NCBI GenBank assembly: GCA_033812795.1
Contig: JAPXSY010000019.1
Coordinates: 1-46,564, forward strand
Direction of reading: 5' to 3'
Length of the DNA: 46,564 nucleotides
Source: JAPXSY01 sp033812795
Lineage (GTDB): Bacteria > Verrucomicrobiota > Kiritimatiellia > RFP12 > UBA1067
In this document: in pieces, positions 10,482 through 18,941 of the stretch
How positions within the stretch are numbered: the stretch's first letter is position 1
How the letters are laid out: every line of letters begins with the position of its first letter
Program-made: the position numbers and the translations under genes
The notes under the pieces: model-generated
The model's input: only the letters and a program-made list of their open reading frames with translations
The model's database searches: none
Told to the model about the DNA's origin: nothing

Positions 10482-11738
10482 ATGCCCTTCCCGCAAGCCG
10501 TTCTTCCGCTTTTAAATCTCGTCTGCGGTTTGGCCTTGGGCGCCGCGTTGTCCGTTGCGGCGCAAACGGAGCAGCCCCCGCCTCCGAGTTGGGGAGAGAT
10601 TGGCCGCGTCAACATGCGGGGCGGCCTGAGGATCTTCTGGAACGTGGGCGGCAAAGACCACAAGGCCAACGAGCGCGAAGCTCTGGCGCGCGGGTTCGAA
10701 CCCGTCGACCTGTTGAACACCTACTCTGACTACCCCGGAAAGCAACGGGAAAAGATCATCCCGAACGGGAAGAATCCTTGGGCCAAGCCACCGCAATTCG
10801 AGCGCATCATCCGCCGCAACATCGCCATGAAACAGGGACGCGGACTGTTTGTCCACGACATCGAGTTTGACTTCGATGAGGAGCCGGAGGCCCTCTGGAC
10901 CAATCCGGTATTGCGGGCCGCATCGGGCGCGGACACGGTGGAGGCGTTCCGCAAGGCCTACTACCGCGAGTGGGGCACCTGGTATACCCTGCCTTGCCGC
11001 TGGGCCAAAGAGGCCTTTCCGCACCTTCCGGTGGGGATCTACGGCCCGCAGCCCTTCCGGCGCGACTACTGGGGAATCTGCGGCAAGGACGCGCAACAGA
11101 TCGACGGCACGCACAAAACCGATGCCGAATTGTGGCAGCACATCGATCCGGCGGTGGATTTCTGCATCGCGAGCCTCTACTGTTTTTATGACCGCCCGGA
11201 CTCGGTCTTCTACATGGGCGCCAACGTGGAGGAGAACGCGCAACGGATGGCGCTGACCGGAGACAAGCCACTCTATGCCTACCTCTGGCTCCGCTACCAC
11301 AACAGCAACAAAAAACTCGGCACACGCGAAGTCGATGATTATCTGGCCGAGTCCATGGCCATCCTGCCCTTTTTCTGCGGGGCGCGCGGAGTCGTTTTGT
11401 GGGGATGGGAACCCAAAAGCACGGGACAGCCCTACCGCACGCTGCCGCTTTTCATGAAGAGTCTGGAACGGGTGGCCGGCGTGTCGGAGGAACTCGGCCG
11501 CGCACGTCCGTTCCATGACGAACCGGTACACGCCGCCTGGAAAGCGCGACGGCCGCTGATCCGCAGGCTGCGCGTCACGGAGGATGTCTGGCTGGTGCTC
11601 GCGACCGATCCCTGGCAGGAGGAGGGCGCGGAACGCACGCTCCGCGTCTCCTGCGGCACACGGGCCTTTGATCTCGCGGTCCGCGGCAAACACACCGAGA
11701 TCTACCGGATCGACGGCGGGAACGCGGAACGCCGCTGA
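10482..11738 (+). CDS. Exported protein, possible glycoside hydrolase-like barrel
   Basis: ATG 10482 has AAAGGGGG about eight bases upstream, giving 418 residues. The N-terminus (QAVLPLLNLVCGLALGAALSVAAQ) is a signal peptide, probably cut after VAA. I do not recognise a named family. The body is consistent with a beta/alpha barrel: the acidic strand GLFVHDIEFDFDEEPEA could hold catalytic carboxylates, and PLYAYLWLRYHN followed by GARGVVLWGWEP resembles late barrel strands in hyaluronidase-like and other glycosidases. The C-terminal ~80 residues look like a small beta domain. It follows the UDP-xylose-type SDR by 22 bases, suggesting a link to polysaccharide metabolism. The function is inference only. 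Confidence 0.75.
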   Translation: MPFPQAVLPLLNLVCGLALGAALSVAAQTEQPPPPSWGEIGRVNMRGGLRIFWNVGGKDHKANEREALARGFEPVDLLNTYSDYPGKQREKIIPNGKNPWAKPPQFERIIRRNIAMKQGRGLFVHDIEFDFDEEPEALWTNPVLRAASGADTVEAFRKAYYREWGTWYTLPCRWAKEAFPHLPVGIYGPQPFRRDYWGICGKDAQQIDGTHKTDAELWQHIDPAVDFCIASLYCFYDRPDSVFYMGANVEENAQRMALTGDKPLYAYLWLRYHNSNKKLGTREVDDYLAESMAILPFFCGARGVVLWGWEPKSTGQPYRTLPLFMKSLERVAGVSEELGRARPFHDEPVHAAWKARRPLIRRLRVTEDVWLVLATDPWQEEGAERTLRVSCGTRAFDLAVRGKHTEIYRIDGGNAERR

Positions 11739-11776
11739 CGCGCGGGACGCGGGAGACATAATCGGTTCGCGACGAG

Positions 11777-11808
11777 GGTGCAAAAGGAAAACTTGTTTTC
11801 ATCGCACC
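11777..11808 (+). terminator. Nested hairpin, possible terminator of the SDR operon
   Basis: Outer arms GGTGC (11777-11781) and GCACC (11804-11808) enclose perfect inner arms GAAAAC (11787-11792) and GTTTTC (11795-11800). TTTTCAGCTTTTT follows. It sits 12 bases upstream of a sigma-54-type promoter, so a role as an activator-binding site is an alternative. Confidence 0.45.
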
Positions 11809-11820
11809 TTTTCAGCTTTT

Positions 11821-11836
11821 TGGCCCGATTTATGCT
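11821..11836 (+). promoter_or_regulatory. Sigma-54-type promoter of the hybrid histidine kinase gene
   Basis: TGGCCCGATTTATGCT has the GG-N10-GC layout of the -24/-12 elements, with one change in the -24 box. Transcription would start near 11847. It is the weakest of the eight sites in this window but sits in the same relation to its gene. Confidence 0.55.
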
Positions 11837-11912
11837 TTACTATTGATGCTTTATCAACATTCCCGCCTCCCGATTTTTTGGGGAAACCCGAGTGGCAACC
11901 GGAGGAAAGAGA

Positions 11913-14687
11913 GTGCGGAACGCGTTCACAAACCCGGCGTCCCTTTTTTGTCTCATTCTGGAAAAGGGACAGACAAGATACGATTCGCTGTTGCGCAACC
12001 GTATGAAGGCATCCGCGATAGTCAGGGATTTACGGAGCATCCGAACCAAGTTCAGTCTGGTGACAGGATCCATCCTGCTGATCCTGCTGCTGGTTTTCTA
12101 TCTGGGCGGACGTTTCATTCTCGTGCACATGCTTCGCAATGCCGAGAAAAGCATCCAGATGATCGGTTCCGAGGTGGAGAATGTCGTTTACGCCGAGGCC
12201 GGTAACCTGCGGAAGAGGGTGGACAGTCTAGCGGACGCGTTTGCGGCGGCGGGAGAATCGGATGCGGAGACCCTGCTGCAGTGTCAGGTCACGCCGCAAA
12301 ACGGGGATGCGCTAGCGCATTTCGCGGCGTTGCTGAATACGGACGGGAGTTTCCGGAAAGGGTTTTTCCGGTTGCCGGACGGACAGGCCGAACCGGTCGG
12401 GGCAGAAGAGATGGCCCCGTATCTGCAAACGTCGGCTCCGCTGCTCAACAACCGCCTCACCGCCTCGCATATCCCGACCGGCGTGATCATCCTGCGGGGG
12501 AAGCCGATTCTCATTGCCATGTCGCCCATAGAGGAGGGCGGGAGCGGAACCCAAGGGTTTCTGCTGATCGGCACCCTCTTCAGCAGCCATCTGGTTCTTG
12601 ACCGCATCCACCAGGTGACGCACGGCATGCAGGTGGCCGTTCATGACAAACGTGTCAAACCGGACTCTTCGGACAAGCGCTTTCCGTCGGCGCAACCCAA
12701 CGGACTTGCGCCGATCTTCTCCGGAGCGTTGAACTACCACTCGGGCGGATTCTGGCATCTGGGCGAGAACGCCTTTGAGGCCGTGATCCCGATCCACGAC
12801 ATCCTGGGCCGACAGGTCACCTCCATCTCGATCCGGTTGCCGCAAACCTTCTCCTCGATCGCCAGCATCGCACTGGGATGGCTCACTGTGTTTGTGGCGT
12901 CGGTGGGCATCATTTTCGTGCTGCCAATGTTCTGGCTGCAGACGCGGATCGTGCTGAACCCGCTGTCCTTGCTGACCGACCAGATCCGAAAGATCGGCGA
13001 GCGGCCCCTCGACAACCACACCCTCGCAATCGACTGGCCGCGTAAAGACGAGTTCGGCATGTTGGCGCAGAGTGTCAACGGCATGCTGGAGGCCCTCGCG
13101 CGCAAGTCGCGGCAGGTCGGGCAGATCGAGCAGCAGCAGCGAGCCCTGATCGCGGGCATGCCGGACGGCCTGTGCGTGTTCGACAAGGAGGCCCGTCTGA
13201 TCACCATCCACAAACAGCCCGACAGCGAGCCGCCGATCCCGGGCCTGATCGTGGACCATCCGATCGGTCCGCCCTTCTTCGAAGAGAAAGAATGCGCCAC
13301 CCTGCGTCGGGCGATCGCGAAGGCCTTGGCCACGGAAAAACCGCAACGGACCCTGCTCGCGTATCAGACCCCCGAAGGTGCGGCACGCCGGTTGGAAGCG
13401 CGCGTCTGCCGGATGGACGGGGCCCGCGTGCTGGTGATTTTCCGCGATATGACCTCCGAGAGCCGTGAACGCGAGATCCGGATGCAGATGGAGAAGCGCC
13501 TGACCAAGATCCGGAAGATGGAGAGTCTCGGAAATCTGGCGGCCGGCATCGCGCATGACTTCAACAATATCCTCGCAATCATCCAGAACACGGTGGAGAT
13601 GACGTGGGAAACGCCCGACCCGAAAACACGGGAGGCGGTCACAACCATCTGCCAGGCCACGGACAAGGGTGCCGCGCTGACGCGGGAGTTGATGACCTAC
13701 GCCGGCCAGACGAGCATCTCCTTCAAACGCGACGATCCCAACGCCCTGATTCTCGATCTGGAGAAACTCATGGGCGGCGTGGTCGCCCCCAACGTCTCCA
13801 TCGAACTGAAGCTAGCCCCGAACCTGCCCCAGGTCGACACGGACCCGCATCAGTTCTGGAAAGCCCTGATCAACCTGCTCAAGAACGCCTCCGAGGCGAT
13901 GGACGGTGCCCGCGGCCACATCCGCATCAGCACTTACCCGTTCACGCTTACCGAAGGCAATCTCGGCGCTTTTTTCAGCACACACGCGCTATCCCCAGGC
14001 AACGGAGTCGTATTCCAGATCGACGACACCGGTTCCGGCATCCCGCGCGAGATGATCGCCCACTTGTTCGAACCCTTCTTCTCGACCAAATCCGTGGGCC
14101 GCGGGCTGGGGCTGGCAACGGTTTTCGCGATCATCGACGCGCACAACGGCGGCATCGCCATCGATTCCGACCTCGGCAAGGGCACGACCTTCCGCATCTG
14201 GCTTCCGGCTGCGGACAAACCCGCAGACGAAGACCGCGCGGAGGTCCGGAACGCCCTTCAGACGGCATCCCCCTCCGCACTCCGCAAAACGGCCGAGGCG
14301 CAATCCCCGGCCGCGCCGCCGTCGATCCCCCGTGTCCTGCTGATCGAGGACGATCCGGCGATCCTGCTCAGCACCGCCATCGTCCTGCGCTCGCTGAACG
14401 TCGACCCGCTGACCGCCGCCACCAAACGCGAGGCTCTGGCGGTTTTCCGAAAACAGGCCGACTCCATAGCCCTGGTGTTGCTGGACGCGCATATCGACCA
14501 TCTCGACAACGTGCGGCTGCTCTCGACCCTGCGCCTGCACAACCCGAAAGTGCCGGTCGTGGTGATCTCGGGGTACAACGAGAAACGTATCCGGGAGATG
14601 TTCGCCTCCGAGACGTACGAGGGCTTCCTGGCCAAGCCTTACACCCGCGACGAACTCAAGAGCATGCTCGAACGCTTTATCCTATAA
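11913..14687 (+). CDS. Membrane hybrid sensor histidine kinase with C-terminal receiver
   Basis: GTG 11913 is preferred because GGAGGAAAGA precedes it; GTG 11892 and ATG 12003 (MKASAIVRDLRS) are alternatives. The protein has about 924 residues. A first transmembrane helix (SLVTGSILLILLLVFYLGG) is followed by a ~260-residue periplasmic sensor region. A second helix (LTVFVASVGIIFVLPMFWL) leads to a HAMP-like linker and a PAS-like segment (GMPDGLCVFDKEARLI). HisKA is present with phosphoacceptor His at nt 13554 in GIAHDFNNILAII. The ATPase domain has NLLKNASEAM, DDTGSGIP and GRGLGLATV. The C-terminal receiver has its phospho-Asp at nt 14484 in VLLDAHIDH. It is the only complete kinase in the window and so the natural partner of the NtrC-type regulator (inference). 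Confidence 0.95.
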   Translation: MRNAFTNPASLFCLILEKGQTRYDSLLRNRMKASAIVRDLRSIRTKFSLVTGSILLILLLVFYLGGRFILVHMLRNAEKSIQMIGSEVENVVYAEAGNLRKRVDSLADAFAAAGESDAETLLQCQVTPQNGDALAHFAALLNTDGSFRKGFFRLPDGQAEPVGAEEMAPYLQTSAPLLNNRLTASHIPTGVIILRGKPILIAMSPIEEGGSGTQGFLLIGTLFSSHLVLDRIHQVTHGMQVAVHDKRVKPDSSDKRFPSAQPNGLAPIFSGALNYHSGGFWHLGENAFEAVIPIHDILGRQVTSISIRLPQTFSSIASIALGWLTVFVASVGIIFVLPMFWLQTRIVLNPLSLLTDQIRKIGERPLDNHTLAIDWPRKDEFGMLAQSVNGMLEALARKSRQVGQIEQQQRALIAGMPDGLCVFDKEARLITIHKQPDSEPPIPGLIVDHPIGPPFFEEKECATLRRAIAKALATEKPQRTLLAYQTPEGAARRLEARVCRMDGARVLVIFRDMTSESREREIRMQMEKRLTKIRKMESLGNLAAGIAHDFNNILAIIQNTVEMTWETPDPKTREAVTTICQATDKGAALTRELMTYAGQTSISFKRDDPNALILDLEKLMGGVVAPNVSIELKLAPNLPQVDTDPHQFWKALINLLKNASEAMDGARGHIRISTYPFTLTEGNLGAFFSTHALSPGNGVVFQIDDTGSGIPREMIAHLFEPFFSTKSVGRGLGLATVFAIIDAHNGGIAIDSDLGKGTTFRIWLPAADKPADEDRAEVRNALQTASPSALRKTAEAQSPAAPPSIPRVLLIEDDPAILLSTAIVLRSLNVDPLTAATKREALAVFRKQADSIALVLLDAHIDHLDNVRLLSTLRLHNPKVPVVVISGYNEKRIREMFASETYEGFLAKPYTRDELKSMLERFIL

Positions 14688-14811
14688 TAAATAATAAACG
14701 GCAGGTGAGCGTGCGAACTCGTTTTCGTGTACGTGGACTTGCGACCCGCGACATTCGACTTGCGGCGTTTGGGTTGCCGGCAAGACGACCGATCCCTCCG
14801 ATCCGCCTTTG

Positions 14812-14832
14812 CGGGCGAAGACGCCCGTTTTT
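14812..14832 (+). terminator. Intrinsic terminator after the hybrid kinase
   Basis: CGGGCG, loop AAGA, CGCCCG, then TTTTT. It lies between two convergent genes and, with its T-run on the plus strand, serves the kinase gene. Confidence 0.85.
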
Positions 14833-14858
14833 GATTGGCCGTATCGACCGACAAGGCG

Positions 14859-15740
14859 CTAGACAGCAGCGGGCACGATCTTGGAAAACACATGCTGCCA
14901 CATTTTGGGGTGCACCAGATAGAAGTGGCACGGTTTGCCGATGCGCGCGGACACCTCGGCCTGCAGATCCCGGTTCAGCGGATTCAGCACCGCAACCAGC
15001 ACCTCGCCGCCAAGGAGCGCGAAAGGCAGAACCCCCATGACATGGATGAACACCTGGGGCAGCAGCGCGACCGCCTCCGGTTGGGGCTCGAACAGTTCGA
15101 TCGGCAGAGGCGGGACCTCGCTCAAACGATGCATCGACTCCATCACCCGTTCCGTCAGTTCCGGATGCTGCTCGTCCAACAGCGCCAGGGCCGAGATCAA
15201 AACCGGCGTGTCCGTCACCGGACGCTCCGTCAGCACATGGAGCACATCCATGCAGGTCTCCTTCGGCAGGAACTCGTTCTCCTTCCAGAGCCAAACCAGA
15301 TCCATTTCCGCCGCCGAGGCGGAGCGCGAAAGCGCGTGCACCTCGACCCCGGTCTCCTGAAAGGACGGCAGACCGCTTCCCGGCACCTCCGCCGCCGCAC
15401 CGGACACCGCGCCAGCCAGCCCGGCAACCTCCCGCTGGAACTCGCTCTTGAGAATCTGGCCCTGCACCAGCTCCGCCACGCGCTCCACCGCGGCGCGTGC
15501 GCCGGGGTCATCCGTAAACGCGCTCAGATACCCGGCGATCACTTGGGCGTTGTCATAATCCTTCTCGCGCAACAGCGTATCCGCCAGCCGGATCAGACAA
15601 TCGCGCCGTTTTTCCGTCTGGCCGGTCTGCTCATAAGCCACGGACAGGAACTCGAGACTCGTCCGGTCATCCGGCATGGTCTGAAGCATCTGCTCGAAAA
15701 ACGCGATCGCCTCGCTCATTTTCTGTTCTTGTTCCGCCAT
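14859..15740 (-). CDS. TPR protein with C-terminal MshEN-like (GspE N-terminal) domain
   Basis: This 293-residue cytoplasmic protein starts at ATG 15740, preceded by AAGGAG. Residues 1-100 are tetratricopeptide-like helical repeats (AIAFFEQMLQTMPDDRTSLEFLSVAYEQTG, then further pairs). Residues about 235-285 (PFALLGGEVLVAVLNPLNRD, then VSARIGKPCHFYLVHP) match the fold signature of the MshEN/T2SSE N-domain that normally sits at the front of PilB/GspE ATPases and can bind cyclic di-GMP. The gene is divergent from pilB, and both have sigma-54-type promoters back to back. A role as a pilus-assembly regulator or adaptor that competes with or docks to PilB is inference. Confidence 0.8.
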   Translation of the reverse strand: MAEQEQKMSEAIAFFEQMLQTMPDDRTSLEFLSVAYEQTGQTEKRRDCLIRLADTLLREKDYDNAQVIAGYLSAFTDDPGARAAVERVAELVQGQILKSEFQREVAGLAGAVSGAAAEVPGSGLPSFQETGVEVHALSRSASAAEMDLVWLWKENEFLPKETCMDVLHVLTERPVTDTPVLISALALLDEQHPELTERVMESMHRLSEVPPLPIELFEPQPEAVALLPQVFIHVMGVLPFALLGGEVLVAVLNPLNRDLQAEVSARIGKPCHFYLVHPKMWQHVFSKIVPAAV

Positions 15741-15772
15741 GTCAGCCTAAACTCCTTCTGCTTTTTTATTTA

Positions 15773-15788
15773 AGCAGAAAACATGCCG
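15773..15788 (-). promoter_or_regulatory. Sigma-54-type promoter of the TPR-MshEN gene
   Basis: Read on the minus strand, CGGCATGTTTTCTGCT keeps GG-N10-GC. The start would be near 15762, leaving a ~21-base leader that contains AAGGAG. The -12 region is part of an 8-bp inverted repeat (TTCTGCTT 15756-15763, AAGCAGAA 15772-15779). Confidence 0.7.
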
Positions 15789-15789
15789 A

Positions 15790-15803
15790 CCCGGATTTCC
15801 GGG
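15790..15803. promoter_or_regulatory. Palindrome between divergent sigma-54 promoters
   Basis: CCCGGA-TT-TCCGGG is a perfect palindrome in the 52 bases between the two -24 boxes. It is a candidate binding site for the activator or another regulator; no second copy at the other promoters was recognised. Confidence 0.4.
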
Positions 15804-15840
15804 CAGAAAGAGGGCGCGCCCCTGTTGACCGGATCGATTC

Positions 15841-15856
15841 TGGCACCTTATCTGCT
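15841..15856 (+). promoter_or_regulatory. Sigma-54-type promoter of pilB-pilC
   Basis: TGGCACCTTATCTGCT, with a full TGGCAC -24 box and CTGCT at -12. The start would be near 15867, giving a ~113-base leader before ATG 15980. Confidence 0.8.
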
Positions 15857-15979
15857 AATAGATGTTACGCCTCTTTCGGTCAGGGGAGTACTCGAACAAC
15901 CGGTGCAAATGTCCGGGAAAGCGCTCCTGCCGCAGATGGCATGGACAAGGGACAGAATACCGGAAAACCGGAAAAAACG

Positions 15980-17704
15980 ATGCCGCAACACATCCATTAC
16001 CCCAGTTTCCAGAGTGCGTTGCTCCGACGCGGGGTGCTCTCGGAAGAGCAGCTTCAGAAGGCACAGGAAGAAGCGGGCAAAGTCCCGCTGGAGCGGTTTC
16101 TGCTTCAGAACCGGCTGGTTCCGCCAGATGTGTTCGCGCTGACGGCCGCAGCCTATTTCAACATTTCGCCCATCACCCTGCCGCCCGGCCTGATCCTGCC
16201 GAGGGAGTTGCTCGATTTAGCCTCGCCCCAACTCTGGGCCAGACTGAAAGCCGCGCCGCTCCTGCGTCTCGGGAAACGGCTGACCGTGGCTTTCGGAGAC
16301 CCGTTCGATCTGCTGGCCCAAGAAAAGGTGGCGCGGGTCACGCGGCTGGAGATCGTGCCGCTCGTGGCACCGGAAAAAGAGGTGATGGACGTGCTGGGGC
16401 GGGTCCAGAGCCAGCGGGACGCGGAAAATCCCGATTTGGCCATGGAAAACATCATGAAGGTGTCGGACGCCGACATCGAGTTCTCCAGCGAGCCGCAGCA
16501 TCAGGAAGAGAACATCGACAAGACGCTGGAGACCGCGGAGGAGGCGCCGGTCATCCGCATGGTGAACATGATGCTGGTCGAGGCCCTGCGTATCGGTGCC
16601 AGTGACATCCATTTCGAGGCCATGGAAAAAAGCTCCCGCCTACGCTATCGGATCGACGGGGCGTTGATCGAGCGCCCCAGCCCGCCGAAACCGCTTCACA
16701 ACGCGATCGTCTCGCGCATCAAAATCATGTCGGACCTCGACATCGCGGAGCGGCGCAACCCGCAGGACGGCCGGTTCAAAGTCCGGGCACTCAAGAAAGA
16801 GGTCGATATCCGCGTGAGCATCCTGCCCACCATTCATGGCGAAAAGGTGGTGATGCGCACACTCGACAAGAGTAACCTCGCCCCCAGTCTGGCGGCACTC
16901 GGCTTGGACGATTTCGCCTTCAAGGCCATGAAGTTCGCGATCGATCAGCCACACGGCATCATTTTGGTGACCGGCCCGACCGGATCGGGCAAAACCACAA
17001 CGCTTTACTCCTGCCTGCAGGATTTGAACCAGCCGGACGTCAACATCATCACGGCCGAGGATCCCGTGGAGTATCAACTCCCCGGTGTGAACCAAGTCCA
17101 TGTCAACCAGCAGACCGGCCTGACTTTCGCCTCGATTCTGCGCTCCGTGTTGCGGCAGGATCCCGACATCGTGCTCGTCGGTGAAATCCGCGACGGCGAG
17201 ACCGCGGACATCGCGGTCAAGGCCGCGCTCACGGGCCATCTGGTGTTGAGCACGCTGCACACCAATGATGCGGCCGGCGTGATCGCCCGCCTGGTCGATA
17301 TGGGGGTCCCCCCGTTCCTGATCTCCTCCTCCCTGATCCTGGCCCAGGCCCAGCGCCTCTACCGTAAACTCTGCCCGATCTGCAAGAAACCGTGCGAGGT
17401 GAACCCGGACGTGCTCGCCGCCAACCGCATCGACCCGGCCTTTTTCGATGGCGTAACGCTTTATGAGGCCAGCGGCTGCGCCAAATGCAACGGGATCGGC
17501 TACAAGGGACGGGGTGCCGTGATGGAGGTTCTGCCTGTCACCGATTCGATCCGTGCCGCCATCGGCCGCGGCGCGGACTCGGCCACTCTGCGTGATCTGG
17601 CAGTCAACGAGGGCATGGTCACGTTGAAAGACGCGGGCATGATGAAAGTCCGGAATGGCATCACCTCACTCCATGCCGCGCTCGAGGTGACCGGCGGAGA
17701 ATAA
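15980..17704 (+). CDS. pilB: Type IV pilus extension ATPase PilB (GspE family)
   Basis: The protein has 574 residues. ATG 15980 has GGAAAA four bases upstream; ATG 15941 in the same frame lacks a ribosome-binding site. Residues 1-140 are the MshEN-type N-domain (FQSALLRRGVLSEEQLQKA ... RLTVAFGDPFD). The motor core has Walker A GPTGSGKTTT (Lys338), the Asp box, Walker B VLVGEIRDGETAD and the His box HLVLSTLHTND. A four-cysteine zinc site typical of PilB/GspE is present (CPICKKPC and CAKC). It powers pilin polymerisation at the inner-membrane platform. pilC follows 43 bases later in the same direction. Confidence 0.97.
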   Translation: MPQHIHYPSFQSALLRRGVLSEEQLQKAQEEAGKVPLERFLLQNRLVPPDVFALTAAAYFNISPITLPPGLILPRELLDLASPQLWARLKAAPLLRLGKRLTVAFGDPFDLLAQEKVARVTRLEIVPLVAPEKEVMDVLGRVQSQRDAENPDLAMENIMKVSDADIEFSSEPQHQEENIDKTLETAEEAPVIRMVNMMLVEALRIGASDIHFEAMEKSSRLRYRIDGALIERPSPPKPLHNAIVSRIKIMSDLDIAERRNPQDGRFKVRALKKEVDIRVSILPTIHGEKVVMRTLDKSNLAPSLAALGLDDFAFKAMKFAIDQPHGIILVTGPTGSGKTTTLYSCLQDLNQPDVNIITAEDPVEYQLPGVNQVHVNQQTGLTFASILRSVLRQDPDIVLVGEIRDGETADIAVKAALTGHLVLSTLHTNDAAGVIARLVDMGVPPFLISSSLILAQAQRLYRKLCPICKKPCEVNPDVLAANRIDPAFFDGVTLYEASGCAKCNGIGYKGRGAVMEVLPVTDSIRAAIGRGADSATLRDLAVNEGMVTLKDAGMMKVRNGITSLHAALEVTGGE

Positions 17705-17747
17705 TGACACGCCCGCCCTGCGGGCCATCCGGGAAAGGGAGTCGACG

Positions 17748-18842
17748 ATGTCAGAAGCCAGACAGAAAAGCCGCGAGATCCGGGTATCGGGGATCGGACA
17801 GATCCGAAAGAGGGAGTTGATCCCCTTCACGCGGCAAACCGCCAGCATGCTGAACGCCGGCATGTCGGTCTTGGCAGCCGTCTCGACTCTGGAGGACCAA
17901 TGTACCCACCCCGGATTCCGCATGGTTCTGAAAAATCTCCGCGAGAGTATCGAGAGCGGCTCTCCGGTCTCCGAAGGGTTGCGCCACTTCCCGAAAATTT
18001 TCGATGACATGTACGTCAACATGGTCGCCGCGGGTGAAAAGAGCGGACAGTTCGCACCCGTGCTGAAACGACTGGCCGTGATGCTCGACTCCTCCGCGCG
18101 CCTTGTGCGCAAGGTCAAATCGGCCATGACCTATCCGGCCGTGATCATGGGTCTGGCCATCCTGATCGCGGGCGGGCTCGTCACCTTCGTCGTACCGGTT
18201 TTCGCCGAAATGTTCTCCGGTTTCGGCCAGAAACTGCCCGCCCCCACCCGGTTCCTTGTGAATATCAGCGATTTCGTCCGAAACCGGTGGTATGTGCTGC
18301 TCGGGGTGGCGCTCGTTGCCATCGTCGGGTTCCGCAAGTGGGTCGCCACCCCGCAGGGCCGCTACACCTTCGACAAATTCATGCTGCGTCTCCCGGTCTT
18401 CGGCCCGCTCACCCAAAAAGTCGCTGTGGCGCGTTTCTGCCGACTGTTCGCGCAGATGCTCACCAGCGGCGTACCGATTCTGGACGCCATGCAGATCGTC
18501 GCCTGTTCGATGGGCAACAAAGTCATCGAAAGCTCGATCCTCGCGGCCCGTTCCGGCATCGAACAGGGTAATACGCTTAGCGCTTCGCTGGAGGGGAAGC
18601 CCAATCTACCGCTGCTTATGGTCCGCATGATCGCCGCAGGCGAGAAGAGCGGCCGGATCGACGAGATGCTTGAAAGTGTGGCCGACGCCTATGATGACGA
18701 GGTCGAGACCACCCTCGCCACCCTCACCTCGCTGATGGAGCCGTTTCTCATGGTCTTTCTCGGCGTGGTCATCGGCGGCATCGCGATTGCCATGTTCCTG
18801 CCGATCTTCATGCTCGGCTCGGTGGTCAGCGGCGGCGGATGA
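17748..18842 (+). CDS. pilC: Type IV pilus inner-membrane platform protein PilC (GspF family)
   Basis: This 364-residue protein starts at ATG 17748, after GGGAG. Two tandem GspF domains are visible; each carries the family signature (AAVSTLEDQ...NLRESIESGSPVSEGL and the MVAAGEKSG / MIAAGEKSG pair). Predicted membrane helices are VIMGLAILIAGGLVTFVVPVF, WYVLLGVALVAIVGF and FLMVFLGVVIGGIAIAMFLP. It is slightly shorter than the usual ~400 residues because the N-terminal lead is short. It forms the rotor-like platform that PilB turns. It is co-transcribed with pilB from the sigma-54-type promoter at 15841. Confidence 0.96.
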   Translation: MSEARQKSREIRVSGIGQIRKRELIPFTRQTASMLNAGMSVLAAVSTLEDQCTHPGFRMVLKNLRESIESGSPVSEGLRHFPKIFDDMYVNMVAAGEKSGQFAPVLKRLAVMLDSSARLVRKVKSAMTYPAVIMGLAILIAGGLVTFVVPVFAEMFSGFGQKLPAPTRFLVNISDFVRNRWYVLLGVALVAIVGFRKWVATPQGRYTFDKFMLRLPVFGPLTQKVAVARFCRLFAQMLTSGVPILDAMQIVACSMGNKVIESSILAARSGIEQGNTLSASLEGKPNLPLLMVRMIAAGEKSGRIDEMLESVADAYDDEVETTLATLTSLMEPFLMVFLGVVIGGIAIAMFLPIFMLGSVVSGGG

Positions 18843-18871
18843 TCCCCGCCCCGAATCCCGAAAACGTGTTC

Positions 18872-18900
18872 TTGAGTTCGGTACCCCCTTATCCTATACT
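18872..18900 (+). promoter_or_regulatory. Sigma-70-type promoter of the NtrC-family regulator gene
   Basis: TTGAGT (18872-18877), exactly 17 bases, TATACT (18895-18900). The start near 18907 gives a ~35-base leader. Unlike most of its neighbours, the regulator gene has no sigma-54-type site, so it would be made before the regulon is switched on. Confidence 0.65.
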
Positions 18901-18941
18901 AAGTTGACTTTTATCGGGTACCTGCGTGGACATGTTTCAAT

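Noticed and set aside
12312..13556. 414-codon minus-strand frame
   Set aside because: Antisense shadow of the hybrid kinase; no recognisable domain.
13604..15040. 478-codon plus-strand frame
   Set aside because: It is out of frame with the kinase, Arg/Pro-rich, and crosses an intrinsic terminator into antisense of the next gene.
15941..15979. Upstream ATG for pilB
   Set aside because: It has no ribosome-binding site; ATG 15980 has GGAAAA and starts at the family N-terminus.
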